A DNA stretch of 64,000 nucleotides from Nakazawaea peltata. Lineage: Eukaryota > Ascomycota > Pichiomycetes > Alaninales > Pachysolenaceae. Where the stretch lies: the NCBI GenBank assembly GCA_001599355.1, contig BCGQ01000006.1:186001-250000 (forward strand), in the 5' to 3' direction. Shown piece after piece: positions 38,475 to 48,760 of the stretch. The notes beneath the pieces are model-generated. The model did no database searches, was not told where the DNA came from, and was given only the letters and a program-made list of their open reading frames with translations. Both the position numbers and the translations under genes were made by a program. Numbering within the stretch: the first letter of the stretch is position 1; each line of letters begins with the position of its first letter.

Positions 38475-38916
38475 ATATTTGAATAAAGTGTGTTCCCGGC
38501 GAACTGTAGTACTGTAGTGCCCGGCTACCTGTAGTGCTCGGCTACCTGTAGTGCTCGGCTACCTGTAGTGCTCGGCTACCTGTAATGACATCTGGTCTAC
38601 TTGTCTACTGCTCTGCTTCTCTCAGCACTTTCTGCCCCTGCCCCCCCTTCACCTGCCCTTCCAATACACAGCAAAATACTAAATCTCCATTCAGCAATTT
38701 ACAACTTTTCACCACCTCGATTGAAAAAAATCCACACCTCCTTCACATCTAACGGCGCTTAACAAACCAAGTTCTCCATCACTTTAATCCATCAAAAAAC
38801 CGACCAAAACCGAGTCAAAAACCCCACAACTCTGGGATTATCACACGACTAGCACTCATTTCGTCATTTTTACCCCATTTCAGTCCCATACTTAAAGTGA
38901 TCTGGACGTGTATATT
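38475..38916. repeat. VPS4 3' flank with 17-bp tandem repeat CTGTAGTGCTCGGCTAC
   Basis: Four 17-bp units at 38512-38579 (the first has CCC for CTC), then a partial fifth. The remainder to 38916 is the SPT7 promoter, AT-rich with ACCGACCAAAACCGAGTC at about 38799. Confidence 0.9.
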
Positions 38917-41900
38917 ATGGATTCCAAGCTTGAGACGTTCATCTCCAACAATCCAAAGAGATTGTTGAATCTCACGAAAAAATTGTTTGACACGGGATAC
39001 TTCAACTGTTTCCTTTCACCCCAGCAATTCAACTTGTTGAATTTGATCTTATATAACCCTCAGGTGGCTAACACTGAAGACAAGTTGAGGATATGGGAAG
39101 AGTTCATGAACGGGAATCTTCACGTGAATTTCTCACAGATATCCCCGTTCTCCAATGGAGACAAGACAGAGGAAGATAAAATGGAAATAGACGAGAAAAA
39201 AGACACCCCCGACCCGGATTCTACACAGCGCCCATATCAAGACATGGAGGAAGATATTGAATTGAATTTGAAGAAAGGCATCAAATCATCCAGGAAACTT
39301 CTGTTTAAAGTGAGATATTTGCTTTGGGAGAAGCTGTTGGATTATTATTTTGCATCTGAAGATAGGAATGTGGATGAGTATGAGATTCTTGAGGTTGACG
39401 AAGAGGTAGGGGGTGAGAACCCTGCGGAGGATAAGACCGAGGGAGAGGCAGGCAATGGGACGGAGACAGCGACTAAGGTGACTGAATCAAAGACAGTACG
39501 AGACGAAGAAGATGATTATGATGACGATGATGATGAGGAGGAACCGGAAGAGGAACCAGAAAAGGCAGAGGACGGGGGGGAAACTGGGGCAGATCCAGAA
39601 ACCGATACCGAAAAAGTAGTGCAAAATTCACCAAATCCCCAAACCCTTCTGTTTAATGAAAACAAAGAACTTCTCTTTGACGTTCCAATCTCTTTCATTA
39701 CGTCCCCTCCAACATATCCCAAAGTAAAAGATGACCCAGCTGACAAGTTAAGTGTGGCTCCAAGTTTATTGGGTCCTCAATCGGTGATAGAATCCGATTT
39801 CGAGAAACAAAATGAGCTCAAATTGATCAAAAATTTCAACAAAATCTATCACAGTTTTGAGAATGATCGTAAAAACTTGATCAAGAGACGTAAATTAGAG
39901 GAAAGTGATAAGAAATTGGCGGCCATTAATGGTAATGACAGTGATTCTAAAGCCGTAGAAGGTGAAGAGAATGAACAAAATAATGCCGATGTTAACAAAT
40001 TGATCAATTTCGGAGGTGCTGCTAACTTATCATTGAAGAATTTATTAGGAAGAATCGATCGTAGCCGTGATAAATTGAATTTGACCGATTTGGAATTGCG
40101 GAATTTGATTCTTGACGTAAGGAAGAACCGTTCTAAATGGGCTAGTGATGATAAAATCGGCCAAGAAGAATTATATGAAGCATGTGAGAGAGTGGTGTTG
40201 GAGTTAAGAGGATACACCGAGCATTCGACCGCTTTCTTGAATAAAGTATCCAAGAGAGAAGCTCCTAATTACTACCAGATCATCAAGAATCCTATGGATT
40301 TGAATACTGTGATGAAGAAATTGAAGGCATTCCAATATAAGAGTAAACAGGAGTTTGTGGATGATTTGATGTTGATTTGGAAGAACTGTTTGACTTACAA
40401 TTCTGACCCGGCTCATTTCATTAGAGGACATGCTATTGCCATGCAGAAGAAGACCATGAGTTTGAGTCCATTAATACCTGACATTACGATCAGAGATCGT
40501 GCTGAAGTTGAAAGAGAGGAGGCTGAATTGCATAAAGATGATGAGAAGGAGGCTGAAGAGCCTGCTCTGACATCTACTAGAGGAGCCATGAGTTCAATTT
40601 CCGGCAAGGGACAATCCAAGAAGGGTCAAAAGAGACAAAGAGATAGTATCGTCGAGGAAGGTACACCGGCTGGAGAAACGTCGGTATCAAATACACCAGC
40701 TCCTGGGGAACAATTACCAGAGACACCTAATCCTGAGGTTAAAGTAGAGGATCAGAGTAATGTAGAATCGGAGGAGAAGAAACCTGATGCGGAGACTGCA
40801 GCCACTGACTCTACCGTAGAGACTGGAGCTGATGCTACAGTTACTCTGGATGGAACAGTCGCTCTGGATGGTGCAGCTTCTCTGGATGGTAAGACTCTGG
40901 ATGGTACAGTGGACGGTACAGTGGACGGTACTACAGATGCTGCCGATGACAATGAAGTCTCAGATGACGAAAACGATCAACTGCCCGCTGCCGAAGAAGA
41001 TGAAGGCTCAGAAGATGAAGATCTCGAATACCAAACATGGACTAACCTCACCTCCAATACAAGATTCAAAATCTGTCTGGACAGATCCGAACTTTTCAGC
41101 AACAATAAGCTTCAATTAGACCATGAAGCACTCTCTAGAAGTGTTCATCAAATGTCTAATTTCAGTCATTACTTGGGAGATGAAGAAGGGATCATTTTCA
41201 ACAGCAATAAACTCGACTACTTGGAAAGAAATGGTCATGACGAACCTTATTTGATCGAGTATGATGTCACTGGAGGTATCCCAACGATCCCATATCAAGG
41301 AGTTAACATTGAACAAGAAGAACAAGAAGAAAATGAATTGGTTTCCAAGTTTTTATCTGAGGGAAATGACGTGAATAATCTCGAACCTTCCAAGTTTGTA
41401 CCTAATCCAAAGGGTTTGAATAAAGTATACCATGAGAACATTGGTTTAATGCAAGAAGTGAGGAGGATTTGTTTCAAGATCTCTCTTATCAGACAAATGA
41501 AATCACAAGCCTTTGTTCACCATACTCAAATGAAAGCTCCAGAGACCATTCCAATTCAAGATGTGGATATTGACCCCATCTCAAGGTTGGAGAATAAAGA
41601 TCTGTTCAATAGTGAGGTTTGTTATAACTCTCTCAAACGTAATGTGTCAAAGATCTTGATGGCCAATGGATTTGAGGCAGCTAATCCGTACTGTGTGGAT
41701 GTTATGACTCAGATCGCTGAAGATTACATGGGCAACCTCATCAATTCGATCAAATTGCATTCCGAGTCACAGTCTATTAACAAATTATCGGAGAACCGTC
41801 TTAAACCTAGTCAAATCTTGCTTTTATCATTGTTGGAGAATGGAATATCAAAACCAGACGTGCTCCATACGTATGTTGTAGAAGGACTTTACAAACAATG

Positions 41901-42693
41901 TGAGAAGCTCAAAGATATCAAGAACAACTTGACCTCATTATTGAAGGATATGTTACGTCCTGGGTTCACCGAAACTCTTAACGAGAAAGCTTTCAACGAA
42001 GATAGTGAGCAATATCTTACTGGAGATTTCGCCAATGAAGTAGGAGACGATTTCTTCGGGTTCAGAGAGTTGGGATTAGACAAAGAGTTTGGATTATTGA
42101 GTCAAACTATTCCTCTTCATTTATTACATGCTCGTTTACATAATTCTACATTAGGAGAAGGCCAGCAAATCAACACAGTCAGATATGAGGATATCGTATC
42201 GTTGGAGTATCCTCCACTTGAAGCTCTGGATGTTCCTAAACAGATTGGATTATTAAGACCATTCTACGAGAAGTTGGTTGATAAGTCGAAGGTGTTCTAT
42301 TCTAAGCTTCGGAAGAAGGAAGAGGAAGCTAAATTGGAAGGAGATGATAAGAAGGTGTCTATTCATAGTGAGGATATTGACAGGTTGGTGGAAGATGAGG
42401 AATTGCCTAATAAGCAAAGGAACAATCGACCAAAAGTACCACCTACTGGTAAGATTCCTGGGATCAAAAAGAAATCGATTGAGGCAGGGTTCTTTTTGGA
42501 ACGTGAGCCTGAACCGGTACCGGAGCCGGCCCTGGCCCTGGAACACACCAACTCGGATCTCGATCTCTCTCAATCGGTCGATCCAAATTTGATCTCTGGA
42601 GATTTAGATGAGTCGAATCTCATGTCAGCTTTTGATGATGAGGAGTTGATGTCAAATTCTTTACAATTCCCTATGAATGGGTCAATTAGTTAA
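38917..42693 (+). CDS. SPT7: SAGA transcription coactivator subunit SPT7
   Basis: A 1258-aa scaffold of the SAGA histone acetyltransferase complex. ATG 38917 (MDSKLETFI) is preferred over an in-frame GTG three codons earlier. The N-terminus (LLNLTKKLFDTGYFNCFLSP) is typical of Spt7. The bromodomain spans about 416-515 (ELYEACERVVLELRGYTEHS, then NYYQIIKNPMDLNTVMKKLK and NCLTYNSDPAHFIRGHA). An acidic linker follows with a run of DG-type repeats (about 640-675) coded partly by CTG, which reads Ala-Asp-Gly under the inferred code. After it, YQTWTNLTSNTRFKICLDRS and a histone-fold-like region (about 900-1010; NGFEAANPYCVDVMTQIAED) match Spt7. The C-terminal tail is acidic with E-P repeats. UBC4, its immediate neighbour in S. 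cerevisiae, lies 9 kb away here. Confidence 0.93.
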   Translation: MDSKLETFISNNPKRLLNLTKKLFDTGYFNCFLSPQQFNLLNLILYNPQVANTEDKLRIWEEFMNGNLHVNFSQISPFSNGDKTEEDKMEIDEKKDTPDPDSTQRPYQDMEEDIELNLKKGIKSSRKLLFKVRYLLWEKLLDYYFASEDRNVDEYEILEVDEEVGGENPAEDKTEGEAGNGTETATKVTESKTVRDEEDDYDDDDDEEEPEEEPEKAEDGGETGADPETDTEKVVQNSPNPQTLLFNENKELLFDVPISFITSPPTYPKVKDDPADKLSVAPSLLGPQSVIESDFEKQNELKLIKNFNKIYHSFENDRKNLIKRRKLEESDKKLAAINGNDSDSKAVEGEENEQNNADVNKLINFGGAANLSLKNLLGRIDRSRDKLNLTDLELRNLILDVRKNRSKWASDDKIGQEELYEACERVVLELRGYTEHSTAFLNKVSKREAPNYYQIIKNPMDLNTVMKKLKAFQYKSKQEFVDDLMLIWKNCLTYNSDPAHFIRGHAIAMQKKTMSLSPLIPDITIRDRAEVEREEAELHKDDEKEAEEPALTSTRGAMSSISGKGQSKKGQKRQRDSIVEEGTPAGETSVSNTPAPGEQLPETPNPEVKVEDQSNVESEEKKPDAETAATDSTVETGADATVTLDGTVALDGAASLDGKTLDGTVDGTVDGTTDAADDNEVSDDENDQLPAAEEDEGSEDEDLEYQTWTNLTSNTRFKICLDRSELFSNNKLQLDHEALSRSVHQMSNFSHYLGDEEGIIFNSNKLDYLERNGHDEPYLIEYDVTGGIPTIPYQGVNIEQEEQEENELVSKFLSEGNDVNNLEPSKFVPNPKGLNKVYHENIGLMQEVRRICFKISLIRQMKSQAFVHHTQMKAPETIPIQDVDIDPISRLENKDLFNSEVCYNSLKRNVSKILMANGFEAANPYCVDVMTQIAEDYMGNLINSIKLHSESQSINKLSENRLKPSQILLLSLLENGISKPDVLHTYVVEGLYKQCEKLKDIKNNLTSLLKDMLRPGFTETLNEKAFNEDSEQYLTGDFANEVGDDFFGFRELGLDKEFGLLSQTIPLHLLHARLHNSTLGEGQQINTVRYEDIVSLEYPPLEALDVPKQIGLLRPFYEKLVDKSKVFYSKLRKKEEEAKLEGDDKKVSIHSEDIDRLVEDEELPNKQRNNRPKVPPTGKIPGIKKKSIEAGFFLEREPEPVPEPALALEHTNSDLDLSQSVDPNLISGDLDESNLMSAFDDEELMSNSLQFPMNGSIS

Positions 42694-42726
42694 CGTGTAT
42701 TATAGAGTAAGGTCGTGGATAATATT

Positions 42727-42762
42727 TAGAGAGATGTAGAGAGATGTAGAGAGATGTAGAAG
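42727..42762. repeat. 10-bp tandem repeat GAGATGTAGA after SPT7
   Basis: Three exact units of GAGATGTAGA at 42731-42760, in the 93-bp gap between the convergent SPT7 and YOS9 stops. Confidence 0.9.
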
Positions 42763-42786
42763 TAGACAGTAGAAGTATTCAGAAGG

Positions 42787-44139
42787 TCACTCGTCCACCT
42801 CCTCAACCTTCCATTTCAATCTAAACCCATTGAACAGAATAATATTCCCCTCGATAACCTCTCCCTCTTCTATTTCAGTCCCATACCATTCATGACGAGG
42901 CAAAGTATCGTCAACTTCTAATCCAAATGTCACTTCAGCACCCTCATCATAAACCACCTGGATATTATCTATAAACTCACCTTTGAAATTATATACTTTA
43001 CTTACGTAGGTGAAGGTATCGAGACTACTGATTGGACGGGTTTTCTCATCTTTGAAAACTCCAAGACCTGGGCCCCACATATTTCTCTCCTTCAACAAGG
43101 AAACAAAGTACTGTGGGATCTTGAAATGATTCATCAGGACAGCATTATTGATAGCCATTTCCAAATTACGTTTGAGAGTCGTCTTATCTTCATAGGAGTA
43201 AGAGCTTGTGAAGAGAGTGGTTACCTTGGAATTGGAGTTATCATTAAGACCCAAGAAGATCTGGAATCCCAATGGAGCCAAAGAGTGATCTTTTAATGAC
43301 ACTGTTGAGGGAGTGGTGGAATTCAGGTCTGAATAACATTGAATATCATGGACCTGAGTCTTGGATTGAAAGGCGTCCATCTCACATAGTTCACTCACTA
43401 AGATAATGATCTGGTATTGACATGATTTCAATTCGAATACTGTCTCAATTGTAGGATGTTTTAAACCTGGAGCACATTTGTATTGGACAAAAGTTGTTCT
43501 TGGGTTTCCGGTCAAATCACAGATCGACCCGTCGCCAATGAGTTGAGAAACGTAGGACACATCCTCATCCTCGGATATGTCACCTTGGACTACTTCAAGA
43601 TCTTCATCATTGATGGTTTTGGGGTTCCTTCCGAGCCTGTAAACGGGCATTCCCGGATCTCTTTTGATCTCGTTTGATCTTCCGTCACTGAGGTAGTGAA
43701 ATTGAAGGAAATCCCCATTGAAACAGAACTGATATGCCCAGTAATCTGATAAGTATACTGTGCAGAGATCGTCTTTAGCTAGACTTTGATGAAGATTTTT
43801 GATGGTGGTGATCACTTTCTGTCGGGTCTCTTTATCGGATAAACTTGCCAAAGACGAGTTCAGTTTCAATTGGTTGGAGAGTGGCTCCAAGTTTGGGATA
43901 TCACAAAGGTATTTGTGATCACCGTAATGGAATGTTTGAAGGTCATTGAGATTTGAGATGTGTTCTGGGGAGTATTGGTGGTGTAGCACTTGGAACTGAG
44001 GGTGTTAGTATGGTGTGGGTAGGTGGAAGGGGAGAGGGAAATGGAGGGCACTTACTTTAGGGGACAGTTCATCCCATGAACTTGCGGCATTGCAAGCTGA
44101 AAAAGCTAGAATGAGATTGAGTAGCGATGTGGGTTTCAT
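42787..44139 (-). CDS. YOS9: ER lectin YOS9 (OS-9 family), two exons
   Basis: An ERAD lectin of the ER lumen that recognises trimmed N-glycans on misfolded glycoproteins and hands them to the Hrd1 ligase. Exon 1 is 44056-44139 (MKPTSLLNLILAFSACNAAS, a signal peptide); the intron 43996-44055 (60 nt) has donor GTAAGT, branch site TACTAAC and CAG acceptor; exon 2 is 42787-43995. The join is phase 0 and gives 430 residues. Without exon 1 the protein would lack its signal sequence. The mannose-6-phosphate-receptor-homology domain is at about 120-270: YWAYQFCFNGDFLQFHYL, VYRLGR, LIGDGSICDLTGNPR, and Cys residues spaced as in the family. No HDEL-type tail; it ends acidic (VEEVDE), whereas S. cerevisiae Yos9 ends HDEL. 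It is divergent from EMC10, as in S. cerevisiae. Confidence 0.9.
43996..44055 (-). other. Spliceosomal intron of YOS9
   Basis: 60 nt, GTAAGT donor, perfect TACTAAC branch site 6 nt before CAG. It separates the signal peptide exon from the mature protein. Confidence 0.9.
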
Positions 44140-44497
44140 TTGGTGGTATTGAAGGGGTGGGGTTGGGAGGTTTTGATGGTTTTTAATGGGGGGTTCATTC
44201 TTGACACCTCATTGAGCAGATCATTAGATGGGGAGGGAGAGGGAGCGCGGAAGGTGAGCAGAACATGAAAATAAGAGGTGAGGGAAAAGGGCAGGTGGAG
44301 GGCAGGAGAGGGCAGGAGAGGGAGGTGGATTGCGCGGAAGTGGGTGGAAGATGGGCAGAGTGCGCAGAGAGTAGGCGGACACCAAACACTGAGATCAAAC
44401 TCAACTAAAACCTCATCACTTAACGACCTAACTATTAGAGATCACATAGGTGAAGTATACATATTGGCAATTGAACTACTAAAGAGTATATCCCAAT
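44140..44497. promoter_or_regulatory. Divergent YOS9/EMC10 promoter
   Basis: 358 bp between two ER protein genes. A G/A-rich block with GGGCAGGAGAGGGCAGG repeats at about 44289-44320. I looked for an unfolded-protein-response element (CAGCGTG-like) and saw none that is convincing. Confidence 0.35.
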
Positions 44498-45025
44498 ATG
44501 AATTTCATCGGATTATTCACCTTAATATCCCTAATCCAATGTCTCTCCTTATCCAAAGATAGAGTACACTCTTTAACTCTGAGCTCAATTGATGGTCAAT
44601 TTATCGATAAGATAGGAGAGTTGAGATTTAATGAGGAAAAATGGGAGTTCACAAAAAGAGATTTCGAAATTGATAACATTCCCCACTGCATTGGGATCCA
44701 AGACAACGAAGAATTACAATGCTTTAATTATATGAGTATAGATACGAATGATGATGTTGTGATCTATGTTGATGAGGGCCAAAATATCGAGCAAATCAGT
44801 GTTAATCATAGTAATAGAAAGACAGGAATGAAATTACAAGTGCGGAAAAGTCATTTGGCACCAGAACCTCGTCGGAAACAAAAAGTCGTGACGACTCAAG
44901 AAGATGGATCAACGGTAGTGGACGAGTCTAAAAAAGTGGAAAGTGAGAAGTCGTTTATTCAGAAGTATTGGATGTATATAGTGCCAGTGTTAGTTATATT
45001 TCTTCTTATTCCTGAGAGTAAGTGA
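44498..45025 (+). CDS. EMC10: ER membrane complex subunit EMC10
   Basis: A 175-aa type I membrane protein, subunit of the ER membrane protein insertase complex (EMC). Residues 1-20 (MNFIGLFTLISLIQCLSLSK) form a signal peptide; a luminal beta-rich domain follows (LTLSSIDGQFIDKIGELRF, IPHCIGIQDNEELQCFNYMS, KTGMKLQVRKSHLAPEP), then a charged linker and a single C-terminal membrane segment at about 152-171. The motif KYWMYIVPVLVIFLLIP strongly resembles the C-terminus of human EMC10 (KYWMYI.PVVLFL). S. cerevisiae Emc10 is YDR056C, adjacent to YOS9, and the pair is divergent here too. ATG 44498 fits a secretory start. Confidence 0.85.
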   Translation: MNFIGLFTLISLIQCLSLSKDRVHSLTLSSIDGQFIDKIGELRFNEEKWEFTKRDFEIDNIPHCIGIQDNEELQCFNYMSIDTNDDVVIYVDEGQNIEQISVNHSNRKTGMKLQVRKSHLAPEPRRKQKVVTTQEDGSTVVDESKKVESEKSFIQKYWMYIVPVLVIFLLIPESK

Positions 45026-45656
45026 GGATGAATAGAGTGATGAGTGTAGGAGAGAGTGTAGGAGAAATGTAGGAGAAGAGAGTGTAAGAGGAGAGAGTGA
45101 ACTGAGAATAGGGGTAAGAGAGAAGAGTAGTAGAGTAGTAGAGTAGTGGATGGGTAGAATAGTAGTGGAGGAGTAGGATAGTAGTGGAGCAGTTGAATAG
45201 TGGAGTGGAGTAGTAGAGTGGGGTGGGCGGTAGGGAATAGTATGGGTGAGTAGTAGAGCAACAGATGACTCAATTGATAGCCAGTACCACAATATCCCCA
45301 ACATACCTCCAGCTTCTTCCTCTAATAGTCTCCAGCAACCCCCAGTATCCTCCACAGCCAAACCCCTGGGTACCTGGAGGTACCTGGAGGTGCCTGGTGG
45401 TACCCCCTTTATCCCTAACTGCTCAGCTCTCCCAGCCTCTACGCGTCATCCAGAAGTACCAAATTTACCCTACTTTCTCCTCCCTCCCATACTTTCCCCC
45501 TCAGTAAATCTCATCCCCAAGAAAATTTTTAAATCGAAAATTTTGAGGAAAAAAATTTTCCTGTGAAAAAAAAAGGATCAACGAGGCAAAAAGAGACACC
45601 AAGAAGACCAAGAATTGAGTAGGCGGGAGACGTTAAATCATCTTAAACAGTGCAGA
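45026..45656. repeat. EMC10 3' flank repeats and NIP1 promoter with RRPE-like elements
   Basis: After the EMC10 stop, GAGTGTAGGAGA-type units repeat (45035-45100), then AGTAGTAGAGTAGT-type units (45127-45225). A repeat of GGTACCTGGAGGTGCC type lies at 45367-45404. Just upstream of NIP1 are three A/T elements GAAAATTTTT, CGAAAATTTTGAGG and AAAAAAATTTTCC (45521-45561), similar to the RRPE box of ribosome-biogenesis and translation genes. Confidence 0.5.
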
Positions 45657-48245
45657 ATGTCTCGTTTCTTTGCAAGCAGAGCAGTCGGATCCGATTCGGA
45701 CTCTGAATACTCGTCAAGCGACGAAGAATTATTAAGTTCATCCGAGGAAGAATTATTATCATCATCTGAAAGTGAAGAAGAAGTTGTCGGTGGCGATGAT
45801 GATGATGAAGAGGAGGATGACGACTCCATTTTCGGTTCAGATGAAGATGAAGATTCCTCTGATGATGACGATGCGCCAAGAGGTGCCTCCTACTTCTTGA
45901 AGAAATCCGCAATCAAAGACTCAGATGATGAAAGTGACGACGAAGGAAGAAAAGTAGTCAAGAGTGCTAAGGACAAGATATTGGAAGACATAGAAAATGG
46001 AATAGCAGCTATTGAGAATTACACTCAGATGAACAGTTGGGCCTCGATTTTGACCGAGTTTGAGAGTTTGAATAAAGTTTTACCAAAGGCTCTTAAGCAA
46101 AAGATTTCCATTCCTGTTAGTTATATCAAGGTACTTTCCGAGTTGGACGAGTCTATCCAAGAGCAAGATAAGGATGCCTCTACTAAGAAACAAATGAATG
46201 CTTCTACTGCTAAGGCATTCAACACTTTGAAACAAAGAGTTAAGAAACAGAGCAGAGAATTCCAAAGTAAAATCGACCTGTACCGTGCTAATCCTACCGA
46301 ATTTGGATCGAAACAAGACGAGACTGAACAACCAGAGATTTCATTGTTGAGCAATGCTCCAAGAAGCAAAGCTGCTCCAGCTTCAGCTAATTCTGTCTTC
46401 ATTTTCGACACCTTACGTTCGATTCAAGAGTCTCGTGGTAAGAAGAACGTTGATAAGAATGAGCAAATCAAGTCTACTGAGGAGCTTTTGGAGCTTACTG
46501 AGCTGCCATTCGAATTGATCTCCATATATTTGAACTTGATCCCACTGAAATTCGATCTCTATTCAAACGCATCTTACATGGCAGTTGAGCAATGGACTGG
46601 AGTGTACGATGATATCGCTGCATTGTTGAAGACTTTGGAAGAGAATGGATCTTATCGTGTATTGGAGACTGCTCATAGCACAGATGATGTTTCTATCGAG
46701 CCAGAAGCCAATGCTCAAGGTATTAAAGAGATCCAAGGTTCTGTTCCTTCCCTTGTAGAAAGATTAGACGATGAGTTGATCAAGTCTTTACAAATTATTG
46801 ATCCTCATTCTACCGAATATCTTGAAAGATTGAAGGCCGAGACCAAGATTTACGAGCTTATTGTAAGATGTCAATTGTACTGTGAGTCGGCTATTGCAAA
46901 GGAACAATATTCTCAAGTTGCCGGTGAACAATTGGCCAGAATTATCTTAAGAAGAGTCGATCACATTTACTATAAACCAACTAAATTGATTATCACAACA
47001 GAGAATACCACTTGGAACAGTTTGGCTCCTAAGAATTCTTCGATTTATGGTAAATACGATGGGAAATCCGACCAGCATGAATATTCCAACAACTTATTGG
47101 ACTCATTATGTTCGGTTCTTTATACTCAATCGAATTCTACATTCCGTAAGAAGGCCATGTTATGTCATATTTATTACTATGCTTTCAACGATGAGTTCTA
47201 CAAGGCACGTGATATGTTCTTGATGTCGCATTTGCAATCGACTATTGCAACCTCCGACCCAACTTTACAAGTATTATTCAACAGAGCTTTAGTTCAATTA
47301 GGATTATGTGCTTTCCGTTCAGGTTTAATCTCTGAATCTCAACAACTCTTGCAAGAGATTGCCACTTCTAGCAGATCTAAGGAACTTTTAGGACAAGTTG
47401 GCCAAAGATTCCAACAGCAACAATCTGTAGCCGATAGACAAAGATTATTGCCATTCCATATGCACATTAACTTGGAATTATTGGAGTGCTGTTTCTTGAC
47501 AGCTTCTTTATTATTAGAAGTTCCTCAAATTGCTGCCACTTCCAAGAATGAACAAAGACAATACAGTGGACAAAAGACTTTCAAGAGAGCTTTGGAATAC
47601 CATGACAGACTGTTCTTCCAAGGTCCACCTGAAAACACCAAAGAATATATCATGCATTCTGCTAAGGCTTTACAAAGAGGAGACTGGCAAAAGGCTGCCG
47701 AACTTTTATGTTCGATCAAGGTTTGGAATTTATTCAACAAGTCTGACGAGTTGAAGCAAATGTTGACTGCCCAATTGCAAGTCGAAGGTTTAAGAACTTA
47801 TTTGTTCTCTTTCAAAGCTCATTATGAAAAATTGTCCACCAGTCAATTGGCCAAGATTTTCGATCTTTCTGAGCAAAAAGTTAAATCGATCGTTGCCAAG
47901 ATGATTTTCGAAGAGGAAATCAGTGCCGCATTCGATCAAAAGAGCAATTCGATCAGTTTCATCCAAGGTGTCGAGCTGAGCAAATTACAAGAATTGGCCG
48001 TTACTCTTGCCGATAAGGTCAATCAATTAGCCGAGCGTAATGAGAGATTGGCTGCTGGAGGTCATCAATCTCATTCTTCTACGTTCCATTCTTCTCAGCA
48101 AGCCAATAACAATGGTACACAGCTGCATGGTAATAATCATAACATAAAATATGCACCAGTTACTGGGACTCAGAAGCCATCTGGGATTTCTGGAGGGGCA
48201 TTAAATGGTATGGATAGAAGAAGAAAGACAGTTGGAAGAAAGTGA
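45657..48245 (+). CDS. NIP1: Translation initiation factor eIF3 subunit c (NIP1)
   Basis: An 862-aa core subunit of eIF3, needed for preinitiation-complex assembly and start-site choice through contacts with eIF1 and eIF5. ATG 45657 (MSRFFASRAVGSDSDSEYS); only a TTG lies upstream. The acidic, Ser-rich N-terminus (SSSDEELLSSSEEELLSSSE) is the eIF1/eIF5-binding region. GRKVVKSAKDKILEDI, VERLDDELIKSL, IDPHSTEYLERL, HIYYKPTKL and QGPPENTKEYIMHSAKALQ match the family along its length, and a PCI domain occupies about 690-800 (FSFKAHYEKLSTSQLAKIFD). The basic tail MDRRRKTVGRK ends it. In-frame CTG codons are few; two sit where I would expect Leu or Ile, so they do not help the code inference. Confidence 0.95.
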   Translation: MSRFFASRAVGSDSDSEYSSSDEELLSSSEEELLSSSESEEEVVGGDDDDEEEDDDSIFGSDEDEDSSDDDDAPRGASYFLKKSAIKDSDDESDDEGRKVVKSAKDKILEDIENGIAAIENYTQMNSWASILTEFESLNKVLPKALKQKISIPVSYIKVLSELDESIQEQDKDASTKKQMNASTAKAFNTLKQRVKKQSREFQSKIDLYRANPTEFGSKQDETEQPEISLLSNAPRSKAAPASANSVFIFDTLRSIQESRGKKNVDKNEQIKSTEELLELTELPFELISIYLNLIPLKFDLYSNASYMAVEQWTGVYDDIAALLKTLEENGSYRVLETAHSTDDVSIEPEANAQGIKEIQGSVPSLVERLDDELIKSLQIIDPHSTEYLERLKAETKIYELIVRCQLYCESAIAKEQYSQVAGEQLARIILRRVDHIYYKPTKLIITTENTTWNSLAPKNSSIYGKYDGKSDQHEYSNNLLDSLCSVLYTQSNSTFRKKAMLCHIYYYAFNDEFYKARDMFLMSHLQSTIATSDPTLQVLFNRALVQLGLCAFRSGLISESQQLLQEIATSSRSKELLGQVGQRFQQQQSVADRQRLLPFHMHINLELLECCFLTASLLLEVPQIAATSKNEQRQYSGQKTFKRALEYHDRLFFQGPPENTKEYIMHSAKALQRGDWQKAAELLCSIKVWNLFNKSDELKQMLTAQLQVEGLRTYLFSFKAHYEKLSTSQLAKIFDLSEQKVKSIVAKMIFEEEISAAFDQKSNSISFIQGVELSKLQELAVTLADKVNQLAERNERLAAGGHQSHSSTFHSSQQANNNGTQLHGNNHNIKYAPVTGTQKPSGISGGALNGMDRRRKTVGRK

Positions 48246-48760
48246 TTTTAATAAATGTTAAGAATATGAAGTGTAGTAGTAGGGAAGTATGTTAAGTTAG
48301 TGTGTAGTAATTGGTAGAGTAAGTTACTGTTGTGTATAGTGAGCTATAGTAGGCTATAGTAGTATATAGTGCAGTATATAGTGAACTATGGTAGTGTATA
48401 GTGAGCTACTATAGTAGGCTATAGTCTACACTTGGTAGATTATCTACAGTACTCTACAGTAGTCGACAGTACTGTAGAGTGCTCTATAGTTTTAGCTTAA
48501 CGAATTGGAGAAGATGGAAATTGGAGAAGATTGATGGATGGAGAAGTTTGTTGGAGAAGTTTGCTGGAGAAGTTTGGAGAAATTTTTAGTGGAGAACTTT
48601 AAAAAATTCCGCCATTTGGAGAAAATCCATAGCAAAGAAAAACTTAAAATGACCCAATTTTATCTCAATTTTAACTAAAATTTGACCCAATTTTGAGGTT
48701 ATTCAAATAACCAAAGTCAGACCATACGATCTACAACTCGGTCAATTCGAGTTCAAATCA
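48246..48760. repeat. NIP1 3' flank with degenerate TATAGTAG/TATAGTGAG tandem repeats; ZRG8 promoter
   Basis: From about 48270 to 48490 the sequence is a degenerate array of GTATAGTGAGCTATAGTAGG and ACAGTACTCTACAGTAG units. From 48510 a second repeat GGAGAAGTTTG occurs four to five times (48510-48580). The ZRG8 start follows at 48761. Confidence 0.7.
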
